Position numbers and translations under genes: made by a program | Notes under the pieces: model-generated | Seen by the model: only the letters and a program-made list of their open reading frames with translations | Databases searched by the model: none | What the model was told of the DNA's origin: nothing | NCBI GenBank assembly: GCA_032207245.1 | Contig: CM063504.1 | Location: 16,825,535-16,889,534, forward strand | Direction of reading: 5' to 3' | Length of the DNA: 64,000 nt | DNA from: Pardosa pseudoannulata | Taxonomy: Eukaryota; Arthropoda; Arachnida; Araneae; Lycosidae | In this document: one piece after another, positions 1 through 11,008 of the stretch | Layout of the letters: every line of letters begins with the position of its first letter | Numbering within the stretch: position 1 is the first letter of the stretch

Positions 1-516
1 ACTTTTAAACAAAGATTCTTTTTTTTTTCATGCATAACTCTGTAAATTCGTCACAGAACAGTTCGAGCCATTGGCATGTTTATATATTTCTATTATATAA
101 GTATTATAACAATATTCAGTTTTTATACTACTGTATTACTACTGTACGTCTCTTAGCACCGTTAATAGATCTTAACATATTAAGTAGTAGAATAGAAAGT
201 AGAGGTTTTGACAACAACAGTGCTAATTTTGGTGGTATTAATAAATGTTGTCCAAAATTAAAGAAATTTATGACAAACCACATGGTTTTGTATGAAATAG
301 AAACACATTCATATTGACAACCATATATGAATATAAAGATAACCATATAAAATGATATGTTTTTATTTGCCTATGAGATTCACTGAAATTTGTACTTTTT
401 GTTGTTACAATAATGTTGATAAATATTTCATTGTAACGTAAAAATTAACCAAGAATTAAACTTAAAATTACTACTATAAACAAATATTGTTTATTGCCTT
501 CTCTTATTATTCAGTT
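1..516. other. AT-rich DNA with no recognisable feature
   Basis: No gene, RNA or repeat is recognisable. Open frames on both strands (30-317 and 128-346) overlap each other and show no familiar motif, so I treat them as chance frames. Confidence 0.6.
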
Positions 517-518
517 CT

Positions 519-574
<56 letters not shown>

Positions 575-576
575 AG
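517..576. repeat. (AT)n microsatellite framed as a 60-bp perfect palindrome
   Basis: An uninterrupted AT run is bounded on the left by CTTCCA and on the right by TGGAAG, so the whole 60-bp segment is its own reverse complement. The flanking arms are part of the symmetry, which suggests the AT run may have grown inside a pre-existing hairpin. A plain AT repeat with chance flanks cannot be excluded. Confidence 0.9.
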
Positions 577-916
577 ATCATCTTAGGATCCTCACCCACT
601 TTATCATAGGAACAGAACAAACTGAGGGGTCAATTAGCATGAAGTTATATGTAAAAAGGCCCGTAACACCTGGTCAACATCTGTGGGAAAATTTCTAGAA
701 AAATCTGCCCTTGACAGCGTGCATCTCCTTTTTGTTGGGAATTTGTTTCTAAATTGTCCGCTAGGGCAATGTAGAGTTATAATTGGTCAGACTCCTTCTC
801 TGAGGGCTTAAATTGTAGTACTAGTGGTCAATTTAGGTTACGGGTTAAAAAGAGAAATGCAAAAGGACGCGGGAATTTTAGCCCTTGACAGATTTGAAAA
901 CCCCTGAGAATTTTCC
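577..916. other. Unassigned spacer between two microsatellites
   Basis: Slightly less AT-rich than its surroundings, with stretches such as the one near 655-720. I see no coding frame, terminal repeats or RNA. It may be part of an old transposon, but nothing in it identifies one. Confidence 0.4.
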
Positions 917-1245
917 TTATATATACATACATATACATATATACATATACATATATATTTATATATACACACATACATATATATACACACATGCATATAT
1001 ATATACACACACATACATACATATATATATACACACATACATATATATACACACATACATATATATATACACACATACACATATATACATACACATATAT
1101 ATATACACATACATATACACACATACATATACACACATACATATACACACACATACATATATATACACACACATACATACATATATATATACATATATAC
1201 ACACACACACATATATACACACACACACATATATATACATATAAT
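917..1245. repeat. Compound (TA)n/(CA)n/(CATA)n microsatellite
   Basis: About 330 bp of alternating purine-pyrimidine sequence made of mixed ATAC, ACAC and ATAT words. It reads open in nearly every frame, which explains the apparent 90-130-residue proteins here, all made of Tyr/Ile/His/Thr or Tyr/Val/Cys/Met. These are not genes. Such tracts can adopt Z-DNA or cruciform structures and are highly length-variable. Confidence 0.97.
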
Positions 1246-2861
1246 ACATTTTGAGAAGAAAAAGGGGGGGCTTCAAATAGCTTATAATTTCCTGTACATT
1301 ATTATGGTTATTTATGTTGAATTATCCTCATTAACTTAGGTTTAAGGCCTAATACCTATAAAAACTTTTGGATTCTGTAAAAAAAAAGAACCGCTATATT
1401 TTTCAATAAAAATTGAAAAATCCAGTTTTTAATGGTTAAGAACGTCCCAATCAAGTAATTATTAAAGAACACAATAGGACAGTTTATTTTAAATGATATA
1501 TTTTCCTACTTATTCGTTTAAGTTACTAAAAATTAATTTTATTTCAGGGTGTACATAAAATAACTGGAAAATTCTATTGTATAGAATATAGTTATTGTGC
1601 AATTAAAATAGAACATATAGTATAATTTATTGTACAGCAGTCCTAGATATGCAACATTTGCATATTCTTCTATTAAATATGTTTTGCATATTTGACAGAT
1701 GTATACACTTAATTAACAGTATTTAGTTTCATCTATACCCTTAACTGTCAAAAATTTTAACGCTGCAAAATGTGAATCTTCATCGAAAATTGTTAAGAAT
1801 AAAATAAAATAACACGCCAATTAAGGTTTAATTTTTTTTAAATCTTATTCTCGAACGTGAATTAACACCCAAGTCTCTAAGTAAAAATACTTTTAATTTT
1901 GTCGAATTTCCGTTTCTTAATATAACCTTACATTCCAAACGAAGTTTGAAAAGGGATGAATCATTTTGAAGCATATTCGGATAAAAATAAATGCAGATAC
2001 CTGCAATTTAATATGTTTCATATTAACAAATATAAAGAGTTGTTTCGTTATTTATTTTCTAATCTAGTACCTACCAAAAGCAAGAAATTTCAACAGGATA
2101 GTTTCGAGATACAAGATGGCATATTTTCTAAGTAAATTAAGTAAATTAACGCGTGTTTCATCTTCATACGATTCAACATCATGCCTTTGTTTAACGATGC
2201 TTTGATTATTATTGCTATGCATATAAAGTATTGAAAAGTGGAAGAATTAAGCAGTATTGTATTGAGACGTGAATTCAAATAAGAATTTTTATTTACGATT
2301 AATACATTAGGCTTCCTTACTATGTTTGCAAATGAAACAATTCAACGCAAATCTATTTCAGTTGGTTATTACATTTGAGTACCAAAATTAATTAATTCAT
2401 CCATTTATTTGGCTATAGTTCAATTCATTGGTTAGCTTCCTTTTTTTTCACGTAGAAGTTGTAATCATGATTGCTCGTATGAATTCAGAAGTTCCATCAT
2501 GCCAAAATTGTCTCAAAAGGGGATTAGATAAACCGCAAAGTATTGATCAAATCTCATTTTTTTTACACGATAAGGCTTAAATCAATGCGATTCTTACAGT
2601 TTATTGCGGTAAACTTGGTTATTCTTTATTTATTCATTATAATTTTGTAAACAAAGACTTGCGATTTCGTATTCAATATGTTGGAACTCACAGTTTTGAC
2701 TTTTGTCACAATGTTTTGTCTTTATCTACATGTCACGTCCATTAAACAACATGAATAAAATAATGAAATTTCACTGTAGAAATGCAGAAGGTGATTTCAA
2801 ACGCTTATTACCTATTTAATTTTTTTTAATAAAAAATAAATTAAAAATGCGGCTTTTGACA
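1246..2861. other. AT-rich intergenic or intronic DNA, nothing recognised
   Basis: About 1.6 kb with no convincing coding frame, RNA gene or terminal-repeat element. A 62-codon frame on the minus strand (2090-2278) has no recognisable domain and is within chance length at this base composition. Confidence 0.5.
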
Positions 2862-2864
2862 TTA

Positions 2865-2960
2865 ACCCCTTAACACCAGGTGTGGCTTATAAACCATGTA
2901 TTTAAATTAGTGGCAGTGGGTAGGGTTTGTTGTATTTTCCTACTATCAAAAAAGCGAATG
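2865..2960 (+). mobile_element. Possible left end of a TTAA-bounded element
   Basis: The sequence TTAACCCCTTAACACCAGG resembles the left ends of the TTAA-bounded elements at 55045, 60157 and 29136, which begin TTAACCC or TTAACC followed by a second TTAA or TTTAA. It also carries a small palindrome (CACCAGGTG) just inside the end. I could not find a matching right end before or after the microsatellite at 3113, so this may be a truncated copy or coincidence. Confidence 0.3.
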
Positions 2961-3112
2961 TGTTTGTTCTATATGTCACTAAATTATAAAATATTTTTTT
3001 AGAAATAAGTACAACAAATTTCGAGTAGACTTTTCCTTTAGAACCAACCATCTGTTGTGCTTAAATCAACCACATTTAAAGTGTTGATGGAATAAAAGTA
3101 GAGAATAATCTC

Positions 3113-3175
<63 letters not shown>

Positions 3176-3446
3176 TACATGCACATACACATGCATGCAT
3201 GCATACATACATGCACACACACACATGCATGCATGCATGCATACATGCACACACATACATACACATACATACATACATACACACATACATATACATACAT
3301 GCGTACACATATACACATACATATACATACATGCGTACACATATACACATACATATATACATATAAATACACATATACACATACATATATGCATATAAAT
3401 ACACATATATACATACACATATATAGACATACACATACATATACAA
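3113..3446. repeat. Compound (TA)n/(CATG)n/(CA)n microsatellite
   Basis: A (TA) run of about 60 bp is followed by GCATGCATGCAT, ACACAC and ATACAT blocks, with a roughly 45-bp higher-order repetition around 3290-3360 (the block containing CATGCGTACACATATACAC occurs twice). The 100-200-residue open frames across it are repeat translations, not proteins. Confidence 0.95.
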
Positions 3447-5470
3447 TGAAGATACAAAAACCAACAGAACATGAATGTATATAAAAATAAAAAAGTAGTG
3501 GATGGCAAAAAAATTTTTAAACTTCCACTAAACTTTTTATATTTTTTTATAATTGTAAATATACTAACAAAAGAATTTGTAAAGTGCATGTAAGTGAATT
3601 TTCGTTTAGTTGAGTAAAACATGTGAAATGTATTGAGAAACATAGCTTTAATTCTAATATTTCATGGATGCTAATATAATTTTGTCTATATCCAAAGTTA
3701 TTCAGTATTTCATAAATTCCTTTTTATATATTAAATAATAGACAGCAAAGAAATTGAAAATATCTTGTTAGTGAATAAAACTGAAATTAGAAATATAGAG
3801 ATATTGAAATCATTAACCCTTTTAAAAATCCTATATCTATTTACAACAAATGTAAATTTAAAAATTCGCCGAAAAAAGGAATATTCTGGTATACATTGTG
3901 CTGTATATATTACAAAAATCACGTTCTCGAAACAGATGCGTCTATAGCAATGTAATGGGTATTTTCCTACATCATTCACTTTCCAGTTTTAATCTTGTTG
4001 TGACCCAAACCAGAGGCATAACTTATTAATATCCGATTAAACACCTTGAAGTAATGTGAATTAAAAAAGGGGGGAAAGTTATAGTTATGTAAAGTAAACT
4101 ACAGCTTAATATAAAACTTTTTTTTAAGTTCCGTCTGAACCTTATCCGAAAAAGACAAAATATAGAAAGTATTTGCGTAAACAAAAAAGGAAAGAAAAGC
4201 AACAGAAAAAATGAAAAAAAAAACGAAAAGACATCATCTTATTTGTGTACTTCTTAAATATTTTAAGAAAAATTTTAATTAATTACTTTGATAAATCATA
4301 ATTAATTGGACTTTTCCGTGACTTTAACACAAAGAAGCTGCCCAAAAAAGTTGACTTTTCTCTGTTTTTAAGATTGAGCGTGACTTTTTTTTTTAAGAAC
4401 CTGGAAAATACAGTCAGCTAATTTTCTTTTTAGGACGGAAAAACCAATACAAATTATTGTTTTTATCAAAAAAGGTAAGGAAATGCATTCATACGTCATT
4501 TTCATAGAGTTTAAATCAATAAAAGGTAATTCTCCAAGAACTTGAAACACTACACCACTTAAAATGATTTTGGAGAAAAATAACAGACTGGTTTTTAGCT
4601 TGTCTCTTCATATATTTTTCTGAATAAAAAAAAAAAGAATTCGTGAGAGAAATAATAATAAATTGCATTTATTGGAGAATTTGCGTGACAAGTTTAAAAT
4701 GATATATTTCAAAATTTACAGGGAAAAAAAATGAGCCTCAAACAGTTGTATAAGCTTTCAAAAGCTAGAAATATTACTATTATATCTGAGATCAGCCGGT
4801 TTTAAAAGAACAAAATACATTAAAATTTCATTTAAAAATGCATGCAATGCAAAAAACGAATGTGTTAAACAATATTTTTAGAAAACTGAATACATAGACT
4901 GGTAACTGTAGGCTTGCAGTTAATTTTTCTTTTAGTAATAAATGTGTGAATCCTCTACTTTGAATGATGCATTATTTTCACATATTTACATTTTTTTCAA
5001 CATCATAGTTCTATTTGCTTTGATTTAAATAATTGTAAATTATTTTACAGCAGTTGATAGCTGTGATAAAATTTTATATAAGTATATATATTGGTTACTG
5101 GTTTATAAAATGAATAAAATAATGGATTATCGAAATATATAAATGTTACTCATTGAAAAGCAAAGCAGTTGAATTTTGTGACTTTGTTATAAATTTGTCA
5201 TCTTTTTAATTAAAAATAAAAGAATTATGTACATATTTATATTAATACCAGATAATTGCCTTTGCAATATAAACTATAGCTTTTTCTCATTGGTCAAATT
5301 TTTAAATTTACCTCAGAGTTACCTTTATCTCAGAAAACGAGGGGAAAATGTCAGCCTAAAATTTGAATATATACCACACTTTCTTCAAGTTTTCAAACGA
5401 AAGTTAATACTATCAAATCATTAATAGTTTCAAAATGACAAAATAAATATGGTATCAACATACAACTCAA
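3447..5470. other. AT-rich DNA, nothing recognised
   Basis: About 2 kb with many short A and T runs and no recognisable gene, RNA or mobile element. Frames of 60-82 codons around 3731-3979 and 4368-4550 lack familiar motifs. Their overlap on opposite strands fits chance frames. Confidence 0.5.
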
Positions 5471-5920
5471 TAAGGCTAGAGGGGCTTTAGAAACGGAGCG
5501 ATGTGGACTTGAATATAGCTAAGTTGAGCGCAGCTGAGCAAAGTTTAGAAGTAACAGTAAAATGTGAAGTGAAGTGGAGTCGAGTCAGTTGCACTACTGT
5601 GTTTAAACATCGTGTTCTAGCAGGTGTTGTAAAAGAAAGGAAGAAAAAACAGGTGAGAGAACCTTTCTCAGCTTTTAAAACCGAACTGCTAACAAAAAAT
5701 GGAGTGAAGTTGAATCTTATGACTTTTCTTCGAAAGCCTCAACTTCACTATACATTAAAAGACTGTAAAAAATAATGTTATGTTGGCGTAGTGTTTGAAA
5801 AAGAAGAAATTAATACTCATTAATAAACACATGGACAAATATGTCTTGATTAAATGAATTTATACAATTAAATAAATGCCTAAGGAATACAACTGTAATC
5901 AACTTATCATTTGTAGATAT
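5471..5920. other. Unassigned stretch with a 90-codon frame lacking an ATG
   Basis: A frame runs from 5503 to 5775 on the plus strand. It begins at a GTG, has no upstream ATG in frame, and its Lys/Val-rich product resembles nothing I know. The DNA here is slightly less AT-rich than its neighbours. An exon or degenerate repeat is possible, but neither splice signals nor domain motifs support a call. Confidence 0.35.
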
Positions 5921-5924
5921 CGAA

Positions 5925-6370
5925 GACTGCTCTCGAGTCGCGCCGACCCTAAAAAACAATATGGCGATGATTTTTCTCAAAAGGTCTATCCCTCAAGCCG
6001 CGGATGCCAGCAGCGTTCACCTTCTACTCTCCTCTGGTCACAACCTTGTCCTCTAAAAAAAATCAGACTGCCTCGAGGAGAAAAAAAACAGGGGTCCACT
6101 CCAGAACGGCGGGAGGTCAGAATTCCCCAAACCAACGGACCCTTCTATTGGTTGGGAGAAGTCCGAAGTTTCTTTCTAGTTCAAACCGATCCTGTTCTGG
6201 TATGTCTTTGACGATGACTCACGGGAAGAGGTAAAAAAAATGCTGAACCGAATGTAACTTACTGTTACAAAGGCCACCCAATCACTGGAAACTATAGTTT
6301 ACAAATCACGGATAAAGTCCACTACGCTCAAGTCCGCTCCGCAACGAAAATAGTGGCCGCCTGCGTTAAA
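5925..6370. promoter_or_regulatory. Less AT-rich non-repetitive block, candidate regulatory DNA
   Basis: This block contains many CpG dinucleotides and few simple repeats, against an AT-rich background. It includes an ATTGG (inverted CCAAT) motif near 6148 and an AP-1-type TGACTCA at 6215-6221. No open frame has recognisable protein features. In large AT-rich animal genomes such islands are often conserved non-coding elements or promoters. This is inference from composition and motifs, without any alignment. Confidence 0.35.
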
Positions 6371-6629
6371 AAAAAAGAAACTTGTTTGAAAACTAAAATA
6401 AATAAATAAAAGAATAATAGTCTGACTTTACATATATTTATTTATTGCAACATTTATTTTTTCATCACTCTGAAAAGAAATAAAAAAAAATTGCCAGCCT
6501 TGTGCACACACGCACATCTATCTGTTGAACATAGATACATTGTTTATCTAGAAGCGCGATTAAACCGTCTTTTTCTGTTGGGATAAAAAAAATATAAATG
6601 AAAGAGAAAAAGTAGTAAAAGGTGTTTAA

Positions 6630-6875
6630 AAACCATATGTCAAATGCCGGCCACCTTGCGGTTTACGTATGTTCAACTGCACGAATGAGTGGCAAGAAAG
6701 GGGGCTCCGGAACGCTGCCTCTCTTCTCCTACCCCTTGACGCAAGTGACAGGAAGCTGTAGCCCAATGACTTGTCCAGATAAGCATGCAAATGGCATGCA
6801 AATGAGAGCAAAGAAAATAAATGGGAAAGTAATGATAGGAAAGGAGCATTACAAAGTATCTTCTGTGATCATAGG
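6630..6875. promoter_or_regulatory. Candidate enhancer with paired POU octamers
   Basis: A compact, non-repetitive block contains two exact octamers ATGCAAAT at 6785-6792 and 6796-6803, so their starts are 11 bp apart, close to one helical turn. A GATA-type AGATAAG lies just upstream (about 6776-6784). A TGACAGG word, compatible with MEIS/TGIF-type TALE factors, lies near 6747. POU, GATA and TALE factors commonly act together on developmental enhancers. The overlapping 90-codon frame (6622-6894) has no ATG at the assigned start and no recognisable domain. Confidence 0.45.
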
Positions 6876-7149
6876 TTTTGCGTTCGGGGAATGATTAATT
6901 AGAAAGCGAGACAGAGAGTGAAAATTTAGTAAAACGGTACCGAAGGTTTTTTTTTTTTTTTAATGTCATTGATGAGTGTCTCTCATAGAAAATGCTGCCA
7001 TGTCCGTGTAGAACGTAGATATAATTTATAAAAATATCGGAATGTATTGAACATGTGCATGCATAGACTAAACGTTTTTAACAACACATTTAAATTATTT
7101 AAGTACTCGTACTTATAATAGCATGCATACACTACCCTTCTATATGTTT

Positions 7150-7245
7150 CTGTGTGTGTGCATGTATGTATATATATGTATGTGTATACATATATACATG
7201 TGTGTATGTATATGTATGTGTATATATATATATGCGTATATATGT
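7150..7245. repeat. Imperfect (TA)n/(TGTA)n microsatellite
   Basis: Interrupted alternating purine-pyrimidine sequence made of TGTATA and TATATG words. It accounts for much of the apparent Tyr/Ile/His frame on the minus strand (6983-7360). Confidence 0.85.
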
Positions 7246-7400
7246 TAAATATATAAATATTTATTATGCATATACACTTGCAGATAAACAGATACAAAAT
7301 TCTATATATGCTCTTATATAAGTACGAGTACTTAAACAAGTGTATCATTATAAGTTGCATTAATTGAACATATTTTTATAAATTATAAATATACTTATAC

Positions 7401-7401
<1 letters not shown>

Positions 7402-7467
<66 letters not shown>
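7402..7467. repeat. (TA)n(TG)n microsatellite
   Basis: A TA run passes directly into a run of about 18 TG dinucleotides. Confidence 0.97.
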
Positions 7468-7468
<1 letters not shown>

Positions 7469-7470
7469 AT

Positions 7471-7562
7471 ACAGGGCTGGTTCTTGGCTTTAGCTGCCTG
7501 CATACTATGTAATATTCGGCCGCCCCTATTCCTGCGAGCTACATAGTATTTAGTCCCCCCCC
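7471..7562. mobile_element. Possible relic of a DNA transposon end
   Basis: The sequence CAGGGCTGGTTC, with GGCCGCCCC some 45 bp further on, resembles the terminal regions of some hAT-type non-autonomous elements that start CAGGG. An inverted pair, ACTATGTA and TACATAGT, flanks the GC-rich centre (about 7503-7548). No matching far end or target duplication was found. Confidence 0.2.
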
Positions 7563-7611
7563 CCTATCAATGCAAATACCTAGCAGATTTTCTTTTAGCC
7601 ACTCTAGAAGC

Positions 7612-7632
7612 ATACATATATACATATATTTG

Positions 7633-7670
<38 letters not shown>

Positions 7671-7745
7671 TTTGATTATATATATATATACATATATTTG
7701 ATTATATATATATATATACATATATTTGATTTTATATATATGTGC
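7612..7745. repeat. Higher-order (TA)n/(CATATATTTGAT) tandem repeat
   Basis: Blocks of TA dinucleotides alternate with the word CATATATTTGATTA four times, at spacings of about 30 to 50 bp. The 60-codon minus-strand frame over it is a repeat translation. Confidence 0.9.
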
Positions 7746-8540
7746 GTGTAATTATGCAAGCCTACAAATGCATATTTGTGTGTATGTAATAACTACATGC
7801 ATAAACTATTGTATATATGTATAATGTACATACAGACTGTGTGTGTGTGTAAATAAATACATATCAATACTATAGAAAGGATAATTTATGGGTTTTACAG
7901 TTGTAAGAAATCGAATTATAGAATTTCAAATTTAACCTTTATTATTTTTTTACAGCATACACAAATAAAAAGAAGCCTTAATTTTTCATATTGTAATCAA
8001 AATATATTTCAATTATTTATAAACCAAGTTTATAGTACCTACATTTTTGGTTTCTTTGAAATTCTTGGTAGTTTTCTTCGTCATTTCTACTTGGCTTGCA
8101 TTAAAACAAACCTTTTAATGTATTTGCATTGCAAGATTTTTTATTAAGTTTTTAACCTTTCCGATTTCAGTGAATCGTCGCATAAGAAGGGTGGTATTCT
8201 TTCGATTTTTGGTTTAGTAGAAGTTTTTTTCTAGGTTCCGTATTGTCATCTTCATTACATATTAAATAGTCAATGTGTTTGCTTGCTTTATTATATATAC
8301 ACGCAGGGTATAGACATTCTTTGAGTACTGGAGAAAAACTTTTCGAATGATCACCTCCTTCCGTTTCAAAGCGTATCTCCAGTCTATTTCTGTAGGCAAG
8401 GTTACAAATATTTCAGTAATTCCATCTACCATAGTACTAGTGAACTATGAATTTCCCCACGAGAAGTTTTAAAAATTCTAATGAAATTATACAGAAGGTG
8501 AGAAAAGTGAGGCAATTCATTCGACTTGTTTTATTTTTAT

Positions 8541-8546
<6 letters not shown>
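7746..8546. other. AT-rich DNA, nothing recognised
   Basis: About 800 bp with no recognisable gene or repeat. Confidence 0.5.

Positions 8547-8598
<52 letters not shown>
8547..8598. repeat. (TA)n microsatellite
   Basis: About 26 uninterrupted TA repeats directly abutting the possible LTR relic that begins at 8599. Confidence 0.97.
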
Positions 8599-8602
<4 letters not shown>

Positions 8603-8936
8603 AGATCTAAAAAAGGGGTAGTTAGAAATTACGTAAGTTAAAAACTAATATAACAAGGGAACCCTTTTATAATGATAAAATAAATGAAAAAGCCCCTCGC
8701 TCGCGTAAGCTTTTAGGATAATCCGGTCAGGCGTAAGCATTTTTGAACTATTTGATGAGCTTGCAAACAGATAAGTCTCAGTCAGCGCCTGGACATGGAA
8801 CTGTGAACACTCTACGCGTGTCTCCGCCACGAACAAAGAAAATAACGCAGGTTTTGCTTTTAGAATAAACGATGATTTAATAAACTTATTATCAAGAAAG
8901 ACTGTTTTCCAGTCGCCTTAAGACTGTATCACGACA
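8599..8936 (+). mobile_element. Possible solo LTR of an LTR retrotransposon
   Basis: The segment starts TGTC and ends GACA, the short inverted ends expected of a retroviral-type LTR. Inside, a TATA-like TTTTATAATG (8666-8675) is followed by a CpG-rich part, and two AATAAAC polyadenylation-like words lie near 8864 and 8879. The order promoter, transcribed region, polyadenylation signal is LTR-like, and the length (338 bp) is reasonable. The flanks (a TA repeat on one side, TTACA on the other) do not show a target duplication, so the call is tentative. Confidence 0.3.
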
Positions 8937-8976
8937 TTACATACATACATACATATATATATATTATATATATATG
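8937..8976. repeat. (CATA)n/(TA)n microsatellite
   Basis: Four ATAC units run into TATATATATTATATATATA. Confidence 0.9.
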
Positions 8977-9921
8977 TATAACCAGATTCAAAAATGCGTT
9001 AGAAATCTTAATATAATTGAAATTCATTCCAAATTCTGAGATCGACCTTTTGAAGATTAACGTCCTTTCTCAAATACATTGCATACATGGGAAAAAATGA
9101 AACTTATTTAAAATTATGTAAGAAAATGTAAAAATATGGACATCCTATCAGACAACTAAAGCAAAGGATTCTGTCTGAAACATAAGAGGATCTATAATAC
9201 AATTAAAATGCAATTTATATCGCATCAAAAAGTGAATGACACTGAATTACTAGTTGATGGAAATTTAAAACAATTCCGTAGATGATAATGATATTAAAAA
9301 AAAGGGATGTTCCTCAGAAGAAAACAAAATCCCCACTTAAACAAGCAAAGCGAGTATTCATCACGCATAGATCATAACAAGGATTATTTAAACTAACCTA
9401 ATAAAGTTCAGCATTTTAACTATTATCGCGGATACGCGTGTTCACACTTCAGTTCATTGGACGCGTGTCATTATCATCGTATGCTAATGTCGTCTGTTTT
9501 GCATGCCGATGCATGACGGGAATATGAAATACTGCTGCAAGATATCACACATAAATCGAATGAATGGGCACGTTGCGACCGCAGAAAACTTTTGCGTAGT
9601 TTTCCCCGTTCCGATAAAGTGGCACGCGCTACTTTTTCCGAGTGTCATTCCTTTTTGAATGGATTGAGTGCTAAGGTCGTCGTGGGAAGTTTGCGTTTGG
9701 CTGCGCCCCGGTAGGATTGAAGTGGTAACAGTGGAATTTGGCTGAAAAGTGGCTGAAAATTCATGCAATATTTACATATCATTAAATTATGAAATATAAC
9801 GTGCTATAAAGTATCCAAGTGTTTTTTTTACACCCATCATTCCATAATGAATATAATTACGACAATTTACAGTAACTTTATTGTTATTATTATTATTAAG
9901 CATTAACGTTCTTGATATAAT
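8977..9921. other. AT-rich DNA with a less AT-rich patch at 9430-9730
   Basis: The patch at 9430-9730 contains several CpGs and words such as ACGCGTG (twice, near 9434 and 9460). A 94-codon minus-strand frame (9484-9768) covers it, with no recognisable motif. The rest shows nothing recognisable. Confidence 0.4.
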
Positions 9922-10034
9922 TACTGTATTTACCGGTTTATAATGTGCACCTTTTATATGCAAAAAAAAATTAAAAAAACACTATTATTTCGTGTTTAAA
10001 TGAGCACCTAAAATTTGGCCTACAAATGACTTCC

Positions 10035-10197
10035 CAGATTGTAAATCTACGAACTTCAATACCGAAGATCGTAGGTTCGATTTCTACTACTGTCATAGTT
10101 ATCCGTAGCCTTTTGGAATCCACTTTAAACAGTAAGTCCCAGTCTCCTTAGCCATCACATAGCAAAACAGTAGACTGTAAGCAAACAAAACAAAACT
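10035..10197 (+). mobile_element. SINE-A copy (tRNA-derived), diverged, inside the pogo relic
   Basis: The segment carries a B-box-like GTAGGTTCGATTTC at about 10070-10084. Downstream of it are the SINE-A body words (GTCCCAGTCTCCTTAGC, AACAGTAGACTGTA) and a CAAACAAAACAAAAC tail. Order and spacing match the well-preserved SINE-A copies at 33307, 34701 and 48493, read on the opposite strand there. Its divergence, and its position within the degenerate pogo element, suggest an old insertion that post-dates the pogo copy. Confidence 0.75.
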
Positions 10198-10424
10198 ATA
10201 CTGAAAATCAATTACTGCGTGGATCTAATATAAGGAAAGATCCAACACACTTTCAACTGAAGATACCTCGATTCATAACGAAATCCTTCAAGCTTGTTAT
10301 CGCTTGTCTTAGATCGTTCCGGCTACATTAAAATGATTGTGAGAGATAAAATTGGAGACTGTGTTTTATTTATTCCTCTACTTCCTTTGCAACGAAAAGT
10401 GTTTTGTGATAACGTGCGAGTAAT

Positions 10425-10493
10425 ATGGAAAAGAGATCTAGCTATACTGCAGCATTTAAAGTAGCAAGCAGCACAACATTCAACAGAAAATAA
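10425..10493 (+). pseudogene. Transposase N-terminus relic (pogo/Tigger type)
   Basis: An ATG opens 22 codons before a TAA. The first residues MEKRSSYTAAFKV fit the start of the helix-turn-helix DNA-binding domain of pogo/Tigger transposases, typically MxKRKxYTAxFK. After the Val the match is lost, and a one-base shift gives a possible continuation with an HNIQQKINS stretch, so a frameshift is likely. No catalytic DDE residues can be identified downstream. It lies between inverted repeats that independently suggest the same superfamily. Confidence 0.5.
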
Positions 10494-10772
10494 ATTCCGT
10501 GCTTCAAGTCGGAAATTCGGCCTTCACTGTTGTAATTAGACGTAGGTGGCAATGCTGATGTATGAAAAAGCAAAATAGAATTGAATTATATATGCAGCAA
10601 TACCTGCAATGAGGAAAAAATGCTCTTTCTTATTTTTTTCTTTAAATATCTTTCCCTTTTATACGTATACGGTGTGATGACAGGAAACTAAAAAATATTC
10701 CATGCACCTTGAATTTTTGTCCTACTTATTTGAGGGAAAAAAAGGGCATATTATACACGAATAAATACGGTA

Positions 10773-10973
10773 TAGTATCGATGTTAAAAAACTATCTTTT
10801 TAGTATTTTCTTCTTTTTTTTTACATTGTAAAAGACTCAACATATAGTGTAAAAATTTGATTTGATAGCCTATAGGTGTATTTCTTAATTGTTCATTCTA
10901 TGAATCTATTTGTCATACAAAATTATCAGGTACATTACCTTATTGTGTAAGAAATAAAAGTTTTAATTTAGAT

Positions 10974-11008
<35 letters not shown>

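Larger units (their letters stand above)
9922..10772. mobile_element. Degenerate pogo/Tigger-like DNA transposon
   Basis: The left end reads TACTGTATTTACCGGTTTAT and the right end, read on the other strand, TACCGTATTTATTCGTGTAT. They form a terminal inverted repeat of about 30 bp starting at a TA, as expected for Tc1/mariner-superfamily insertions. A short frame at 10425 begins with MEKRSSYTAAFKV, close to the usual start of pogo/Tigger and CENP-B/jerky-type transposases, where the N-terminal helix-turn-helix DNA-binding domain begins. The frame then breaks. A SINE sits inside (10035-10197). At 851 bp the copy is too short for a complete transposase gene. Confidence 0.6.

Noticed and set aside
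828..1276. Open frames of 87-132 codons on both strands
   Set aside because: They are translations of a CA/TA microsatellite, repetitive Tyr/Ile/His/Thr or Tyr/Val/Cys strings in several frames at once.
3038..3643. 201-codon minus-strand frame
   Set aside because: Its bulk is the microsatellite at 3113-3446. The flanking residues have no recognisable domain or start context.
5503..5775. 90-codon plus-strand frame
   Set aside because: Starts at GTG with no ATG in frame, matches no family I know, and no splice signals frame it.
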